Assembly: GCA_046704085.1 (NCBI GenBank)
Contig: JBJKSJ010000099.1
Coordinates: 1 to 9,792, forward strand
Direction: 5' to 3'
Length of the DNA: 9,792 nt
Source of the DNA: DATBHW01 sp046704085
GTDB taxonomy: Bacteria; Chloroflexota; Ktedonobacteria; Ktedonobacterales; DATBGS01
The translations under genes were made by a program, and so were the position numbers. The notes beneath the pieces are model-generated. The model was not told where the DNA came from. It worked only from the letters and a program-made list of their open reading frames with translations, and made no database searches. This document shows, in pieces, positions 6,060 to 9,792 of this stretch. Position 1 is the stretch's first letter; every line of letters begins with the position of its first letter.

Positions 6060-7006
6060 CGGCGGCGGTGAGCGCCGAACAGGGGCGCGTGGCCTTCTTT
6101 GCCGAGACGACGCGGGCGCGCTCCTTGCCGGTGATGGTGGCGCCCGTGCTGGTGGGCACGGCGCTGGCCTGGGATCAGCAGCACGTCTTCAATGGCTGGC
6201 TCTTCGTGCTGGCCTTTGTCGGCGCGCTGGCGGCCCATCTGGGCGCGAACGTCATCAACGATGTCTTTGATTTCCAGAGCGGCGCAGACCAGAAGGCCGC
6301 CACGCTGGATACCGGCGACGAGAAGCAGACCATCCCCACCGGCTCGGTCGCCCTGCTGACAGGCAAACTGACCCTGCGCCAGTATTGGCTGCTGGCGGGC
6401 ACGCTCTTTGGAGTGGCGCTGGCCTGCGGGCTGGCCTTGACCATCTGGCGACCCTGGACGCTGGCCTTTGCCATCGGCGGCTTCCTGCTGGCCTTCTTCT
6501 ATGTTGCGCCGCCTGTGCGCCTGGCCTATGTGGGGCGCGGCGCGGGCGAGGTCGATATTCTGGTGGCCTTCGGGGTGCTGCCCCTGGTCGGCGCCTTCTA
6601 TGTCCAGTCTGGGACAGTCACCTGGCAGGCCGTCGCGGTCTCCATCGCGGTAGGGCTGTATACGATGTGCGTCCTCTATTTCCATCACTTCCTGCACTGG
6701 CGGGCGGACCGCGCGGTGGGCAAGATGTCACCAGTGGCCGCCCTGGGCGAGGCGCGCGGGCGCGTCGTCGGCTATGTCTTGCTGGCGCTGGTTGGCGTGG
6801 CAATTCTGGTGGACAGCGCCGTTGGGGCGCTGCCCTGGTACGCGGCTTTCGCGGCGCTGACTGTGCTGCTGCCGATCATGGCGCTGCGCCGGGCCGATGG
6901 CTCGCTGCCCGGCTACTTCCGTGTGATGGCCCAACTGATGAATGGCAACCTGCTGGCGACGCTCATCATGCTAGCTACGATTCTTATTCAGGGGTTTGTG
7001 AAATGA
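6056..7006 (+). CDS. UbiA-superfamily membrane prenyltransferase, MenA-like
   Basis: This 316-residue polytopic protein has the first prenyl-diphosphate/Mg2+ motif in NVINDVFDFQSGAD (residues 65-78, with D69, D72 and D78). That matches the N-D-x2-D-x-SG-D form of 1,4-dihydroxy-2-naphthoate prenyltransferases. GRGAGEVDILVAFGVLPLVG (160-179) also resembles MenA. The second motif, normally D-x3-D before GK, reads FLHWRADRAVGK (212-223): H214 replaces the first aspartate and D218 is kept. About eight hydrophobic helices are visible. The expected reaction is attachment of an isoprenoid chain to an aromatic or other acceptor in the membrane, but the altered motif and unusual neighbours leave the acceptor open. 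A strong GGAGGAGG site lies just before the ATG, within the PPOX gene. Its stop overlaps the next gene as ATGA (7003-7006). Confidence 0.88.
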   Translation: MTAAVSAEQGRVAFFAETTRARSLPVMVAPVLVGTALAWDQQHVFNGWLFVLAFVGALAAHLGANVINDVFDFQSGADQKAATLDTGDEKQTIPTGSVALLTGKLTLRQYWLLAGTLFGVALACGLALTIWRPWTLAFAIGGFLLAFFYVAPPVRLAYVGRGAGEVDILVAFGVLPLVGAFYVQSGTVTWQAVAVSIAVGLYTMCVLYFHHFLHWRADRAVGKMSPVAALGEARGRVVGYVLLALVGVAILVDSAVGALPWYAAFAALTVLLPIMALRRADGSLPGYFRVMAQLMNGNLLATLIMLATILIQGFVK

Positions 7007-7800
7007 GCAAAACACACATCGAGCAGCCAACTGAGGCTGCGCCTGACACAGAGCAGCGTTCTTCGATCATCTATGGAAACTATGGCTCGCTGATTACCGG
7101 CAAGAATCCGACCTGGCAATATGGCGGCTTCCCCTTGCCAGATGGGAGCTTCTGGCAGTACCGCGAGCCAAACGCCGTCGTCGTCGTCGAAGGCGACCGG
7201 CTGCGCGTGGCCGCTGTGCCTTTGACGCGCCGCCACGATCAGGTGCAGATTCTGGATAACGCCAAGAATATGTACTTTTCCACCCGCCAGTTCGAGCCGC
7301 CGGAACAGGGGACGCTGACGCTGGAGTGGTGGATGAGCGCGCGCGGCATCGATACTGCCCCACACGATCTCTATGATGGCTTTGTCTCAATCAACCTGCT
7401 CGACTTTGCCACCGGGCTGGCGCTGGATGTCTTCATGTCCAACGATATAATCGCCACCGTCTACGCGCGGCTGCCATTTCCTGGCGTGCCTGTGCCAGAG
7501 GAGGGCCAGCCGGACCGGCCCAAGTATTTCTGCTACTTCCACGAACTGGACATCCCGACGAAGCCGGGCCAGCGCCATGAGTGCAAGATTACCTATAATA
7601 AGAGCGCGGATGAACTGGTCTTCTGGATCGATGGCGTCGAGGCCAGCCACTATACCGGCGTGCCTGCGAAGATGAACTCGTTCCTTATCGCGCTGGGCTT
7701 GATGACCGAGAAGGGTATCGACCAGGGCAAGAGCATCTCGCTGCATGGGCAGGGGCTGATTGGCGAGTGGGGACCATTTACGATTACGCAGAGCCGCTAG
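7003..7800 (+). CDS. Uncharacterised protein resembling DUF6081 (probable beta-sandwich/lectin-like fold)
   Basis: This 265-residue soluble protein has no signal peptide or membrane segment. From about residue 22 it is rich in aromatic residues and alternating strand patterns: TWQYGGFPLPDG (37-48), LTLEWWMSARG (105-115), LLDFATGLALDVFMSND (132-148), ATVYARLPFPG (151-161) and ELVFWIDGVE (204-213). The D-x-T/A-G-x2-LD-x-F ... YxRLPF order and the late W/F-x-IDG strand recall DUF6081 and concanavalin-like sandwich domains. That assignment is from memory and unverified; no function is known to me. AGGGG lies 8 nt before ATG 7003, which overlaps the UbiA stop. The frame is open much further upstream through the UbiA gene, but that stretch is out-of-frame shadow. 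Coupling to a prenyltransferase suggests it binds or modifies the product, which is inference only. Confidence 0.72.
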   Translation: MSKTHIEQPTEAAPDTEQRSSIIYGNYGSLITGKNPTWQYGGFPLPDGSFWQYREPNAVVVVEGDRLRVAAVPLTRRHDQVQILDNAKNMYFSTRQFEPPEQGTLTLEWWMSARGIDTAPHDLYDGFVSINLLDFATGLALDVFMSNDIIATVYARLPFPGVPVPEEGQPDRPKYFCYFHELDIPTKPGQRHECKITYNKSADELVFWIDGVEASHYTGVPAKMNSFLIALGLMTEKGIDQGKSISLHGQGLIGEWGPFTITQSR

Positions 7801-7821
7801 CAAAGAAAGCGAGCAGCAACA

Positions 7822-8187
7822 TTGAAGGTTGCCTATATCTTTAGCACCTCCGGCCATACCGTCAGCTATAAGCTGGGCAGGATGATTCTGCCGCAGCTAG
7901 AAGAGAGGCGGCACGGCGTAGAGGTCGTAGGCATGATGTTTTTCGATGACAACACCTACGCGCTGCGCGCGGGCGACCCGCTGGGCGAGCGCCTGGCCCG
8001 CGTCGCCAAAGAGCAGAACATCTTGCTGATGCTTTGTGATCAATGCGCGTTGGAGCGCGGGCTGGCCGAAGGCGCGCTTGGCGCCTGCCAGCCCAGAAAC
8101 ACCGTCGAGGGCGTGCGCGTCGGCTGTTTCCCCGACCTGTACGCCGCCCTCGCCAGCAATCCCCCCGATCAGATCATCACCCTCTAA
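7822..8187 (+). CDS. Small DsrE-like cysteine protein (possibly SaoD-type)
   Basis: The 121-residue protein begins at a TTG codon (7822), giving KVAYIFSTSG, a first Rossmann-like strand as in DsrE/DsrF sulfur-carrier proteins. MILPQLEERRHGVEVVGMMF (residues 21-40) and LLMLCDQCALERG (68-80) follow, then GVRVGCFPDLYAALA (97-111) and a closing DQIITL. Cysteines are C72, C75, C89 and C102; the C72-DQ-C75 pair and the GCFPDLY segment are the striking motifs. From memory they resemble the DsrE-related family named SaoD, but I cannot verify this. A role in sulfur, persulfide or thiol chemistry is plausible. The ribosome site before the TTG is weak (GAAAGCGAG region), and no ATG with a better site exists in frame near the N-terminus. 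It sits 21 bp after the preceding stop and is the last gene before a hairpin. Confidence 0.75.
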   Translation: MKVAYIFSTSGHTVSYKLGRMILPQLEERRHGVEVVGMMFFDDNTYALRAGDPLGERLARVAKEQNILLMLCDQCALERGLAEGALGACQPRNTVEGVRVGCFPDLYAALASNPPDQIITL

Positions 8188-8202
8188 TCCACGCTTTCTC
8201 TT

Positions 8203-8253
8203 GAGGGCCGTTGACTCGCTGGCGAACTGTTCGCCAGCGGGTCAACGGCCCTC
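8203..8253 (+). terminator. 25-bp near-perfect hairpin closing the operon
   Basis: The arms 8203-8227 and 8229-8253 are reverse complements over 25 positions around a single central T, with one mismatch (T8216/G8240) that pairs as U-G in RNA. It starts 15 nt after the stop of the DsrE-like gene. The following bases (TATGCGCACCCC) have no clear U-run, so this may be an RNA-stabilising or factor-assisted end rather than a classic intrinsic terminator. No gene on the other strand reads into it here. Confidence 0.7.
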
Positions 8254-8426
8254 TATGCGCACCCCTACATTTCTCAGCAATTTCTAAGCGGCCTATCAAG
8301 GGAATCTCAGCTACGCGATCTATCCTTCTCCTAGAGACAGGAAAGAACTGGGCGGACTGCTGAGCGCGTTCCTTCGCCAGCGTTCGGCGGATTCGCCCCA
8401 ACATTGGGTAATAGGAGATTGTCTTG

Positions 8427-8750
8427 ATGAAGACACGAACCGGCAGCAAGAAACGGTGGCTGCTGCCATGCGCAGCCCTGCTGCTCGCGCTGGCGCTCGC
8501 CCTGGGCGGCTGCGCCAAGGCCAGCCCCACTGGCGGGAACACTCCCAGCAGCAGCCAGACAACTGGCGGCTCCGGCCAGGCAACCAGCACTACAGGCACG
8601 GGCGGGTCGAGCCAGAGCAGCAGCACGCAGGACGAGTTGAACCAGATTCAACAGGTGGATCAACAGACGCAGAATGATCTCAATACCCTTGGGAATGACC
8701 AGCAAAACGCCAATCAAAATACTGGCAATGATCAGGAGACCATCCCATGA
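8427..8750 (+). CDS. Small Ser/Thr/Gly/Gln-rich lipoprotein of unknown function
   Basis: The 107-residue protein has a basic start (KTRTGSKKR), a hydrophobic stretch (residues 11-26) and the lipobox ALGGC with the lipidated cysteine at C29. The mature part is a low-complexity linker of Ser, Thr, Gly and Gln (about residues 31-65), then a polar stretch rich in Gln, Asn and Asp (QQVDQQTQNDLNTLGNDQQN) with heptad-like spacing that could form a short helix. It should be anchored on the outer face of the cytoplasmic membrane. GGAG lies 9 nt before ATG 8427; a TTG codon directly before it is a less likely start. Its stop overlaps the next gene as ATGA (8747-8750), so the two exported proteins are probably made together. 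I recognise no functional domain. Confidence 0.8.
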   Translation: MKTRTGSKKRWLLPCAALLLALALALGGCAKASPTGGNTPSSSQTTGGSGQATSTTGTGGSSQSSSTQDELNQIQQVDQQTQNDLNTLGNDQQNANQNTGNDQETIP

Positions 8751-9490
8751 AAACAATGAACACGCGCTTCTCTCGACAGGTGATGGCCCTCGCGCTCGCG
8801 CTGGTCGGCGCGCTGGGCCTGGTGGGCGCCGCCTCGGCGGCATCGGTGGCCCCGGCAGCCAACGCCAAATGTACGACGGTGTCCTGTGTGCAGCAGTTCG
8901 GCGACCAGCAGATCAGCGCCCGGCTGGCGGCGCTGGAGAAGCTGAAGGATGCCGCCCAGAACCACAAGGGCATTACCGACGCGCAGCGCAGCGTCATCAT
9001 CGACGATGCCAATACGAATGAAAATGGCCTGAATGCGCTTAAGAAACAATTGGATGGCGAAAGCGACATCAAGGCGGCGCTGGCCGATGTCAAGAATATC
9101 TATGTCCAGTTCCGCATCTATGCCGTCGTTCTGCCGCGCGACTATGGCGAAATCTGGATGTTCCATCAGCAGAACGTGGTTGCCCGCATGCAGGACATCA
9201 ACCCGAAGATCACCGATCTGATTCAGAAGGCCAAAGACGCGGGCAAAGATGTGACCCAGTTGGATGCGCTCCAGCAGGACTATGAGGCGAAACTGACTGA
9301 TGCGACAAATCATCTGAACGACGCGCAGAGCCTGATTCCCAGCCTGGTCCCGGCTAACTATCCTGGCACCGACCAGACGCTCAAGAACTATCGCGCCGAC
9401 CTGAAGGCGTCGCACGACGACATCAAGGACGCGGCCAGTGATCTGCATCAGATGGTCCAGATTCTCAAGGCCGACCTGGGCGGCAAATAG
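8747..9490 (+). CDS. Secreted helical protein of unknown function
   Basis: The 247-residue protein has a Sec signal peptide: a basic start, a hydrophobic core LALALVGALGLVG (residues 15-27), and likely cleavage after AASA (about residue 31) or ANA (about 40). The mature protein is almost entirely predicted helix. C42 and C47 may form a disulfide. A central aromatic/basic segment, VQFRIYAVVLPRDYGEIWMFHQQ (120-142), stands out from charged helices on either side. The C-terminal half (155-245) has coiled-coil-like spacing of Leu/Ile/Ala. I recall similar unannotated secreted proteins with a YRVYALVLP-type core in other high-GC Gram-positives, but no function. GGAG lies 8 nt before the ATG. With the upstream lipoprotein it may form a cell-surface complex (inference). 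Its last 43 bp overlap the end of the convergent GT4 gene. Confidence 0.8.
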   Translation: MKTMNTRFSRQVMALALALVGALGLVGAASAASVAPAANAKCTTVSCVQQFGDQQISARLAALEKLKDAAQNHKGITDAQRSVIIDDANTNENGLNALKKQLDGESDIKAALADVKNIYVQFRIYAVVLPRDYGEIWMFHQQNVVARMQDINPKITDLIQKAKDAGKDVTQLDALQQDYEAKLTDATNHLNDAQSLIPSLVPANYPGTDQTLKNYRADLKASHDDIKDAASDLHQMVQILKADLGGK

Positions 9491-9792
9491 CGCGTACACA
9501 GACAGCGAAAGCTGAACCTGTGCCCTTCCAGCAGCCCCTGATAGAAGCGCTCGTGGTCGTCGAGCATGCGCGCAAGGCTGAAAAGCTGGCGGGCGCGAGC
9601 GCGACAGGCGGTGCGCGAGAGCGCGGGGACGGCGTCAACGGCCAGCGCGGCGGCGGCGATATCGCCGGGCGGAATCAGAAAGCCTGTCTCGCCGTCGCTG
9701 ATGACCTCCGGCAGCGCGCCGCGCGCGTAGGCGATGACCGGGCAGCCTGCCGCCAGCGCCTCGGCGGCGACCAGGCCAAACGGCTCCTCCCA
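9448..9792 (-). CDS. GT4 family glycosyltransferase, C-terminal part only (5' end beyond the window)
   Basis: The minus strand is open from the right edge to a TGA at 9448-9450, giving 114 residues. It begins WEEPFGLVAAEALAAGCPVIA, containing the E-x7-E pair (visible residues 3 and 11) that binds the donor phosphate and ribose in GT4 enzymes. GALPEVISDGETGFLIPPGD follows, the standard end of the C-terminal Rossmann domain. Last comes an Arg/Ala-rich helix and the segment LDDHERFYQGLL, where many relatives end. The final 25 or so residues (GHRFSFRCLC onward) do not look like family sequence and lie over the end of the convergent secreted-protein gene. The enzyme would add sugars from nucleotide donors at the cytoplasmic side of the membrane. 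Substrate unknown. Confidence 0.88.
   Translation of the reverse strand, partial: WEEPFGLVAAEALAAGCPVIAYARGALPEVISDGETGFLIPPGDIAAAALAVDAVPALSRTACRARARQLFSLARMLDDHERFYQGLLEGHRFSFRCLCTRYLPPRSALRIWTI

Noticed and set aside
6385..7002. Upstream extension of the 265-residue protein through the UbiA gene
   Set aside because: The residues are Arg/Ala/Gly-rich out-of-frame translation of UbiA; ATG 7003 has a good ribosome site and starts the family-like sequence.
8254..8426. Possible promoter for the lipoprotein pair
   Set aside because: No -35/-10 pair with acceptable match and spacing was found, so no site is called although one is expected here.
8732..9499. Long open frame (255 codons) on the minus strand opposite the secreted-protein gene
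   Set aside because: It is a codon-bias shadow. The plus frame has a signal peptide, ribosome site and coherent helical protein, and the GT4 stop at 9448 lies in a different minus frame.
1..9792. CRISPR array, tRNA/rRNA genes, insertion sequence
   Set aside because: No regularly spaced repeats, no cloverleaf with a CCA end, no rRNA-like sequence and no transposase motifs were seen by eye.

Overview
The window is GC-rich (roughly 60% by eye), densely coded bacterial DNA with no taxonomic marker gene. The mix of gene types, Shine-Dalgarno sites and interspersed palindromes resembles a large Chloroflexota genome (Ktedonobacteria-like). That placement is an inference from general style, not a demonstrated assignment.

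Layout. (1) Positions 5270 down to the left edge, minus strand: a five-gene surface-carbohydrate cluster. In transcription order it holds a Gfo/Idh/MocA sugar-nucleotide dehydrogenase, a left-handed beta-helix N-acyltransferase, a DegT-type PLP aminotransferase, a GT2 (dolichol-phosphate-mannose-synthase-like) glycosyltransferase, and a polytopic GT-C-like membrane glycosyltransferase cut off by the window start. The first three match the oxidise / transaminate / N-acetylate logic of the Wlb/Wbp pathway, which makes 2,3-diacetamido-uronic acid nucleotides. The last two fit lipid-linked sugar transfer at the membrane. A 57-bp palindromic repeat lies between the acyltransferase and aminotransferase genes. 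(2) Positions 5271-5474: divergent intergenic region with a good sigma70-like promoter facing right. (3) Positions 5475-8187, plus strand: an apparent operon. It starts with a possible leaderless 35-codon CxxC micro-ORF. Then come a PPOX-type split-barrel flavoprotein, a UbiA/MenA-like prenyltransferase, a probable beta-sandwich protein (resembling DUF6081) and a small DsrE-like protein with a CDQC motif. Two of the junctions are ATGA overlaps. A 25-bp hairpin at 8203-8253 closes the operon. (4) Positions 8427-9490, plus strand: a translationally coupled pair, a small Ser/Gly/Gln-rich lipoprotein and a secreted helical protein of unknown function. (5) Positions 9448 to the right edge, minus strand: the C-terminal part of a GT4 glycosyltransferase, whose 3' end overlaps the secreted-protein gene tail to tail.

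Taken together, a surface glycan locus and a second glycosyltransferase flank a small redox/isoprenoid operon and an exported protein pair. The least explained parts are the PPOX-UbiA-unknown-DsrE operon and its micro-ORF, a UbiA with an altered second aspartate motif, the exported pair, and the palindromic repeat. No tRNA, rRNA, CRISPR array or transposase was seen.
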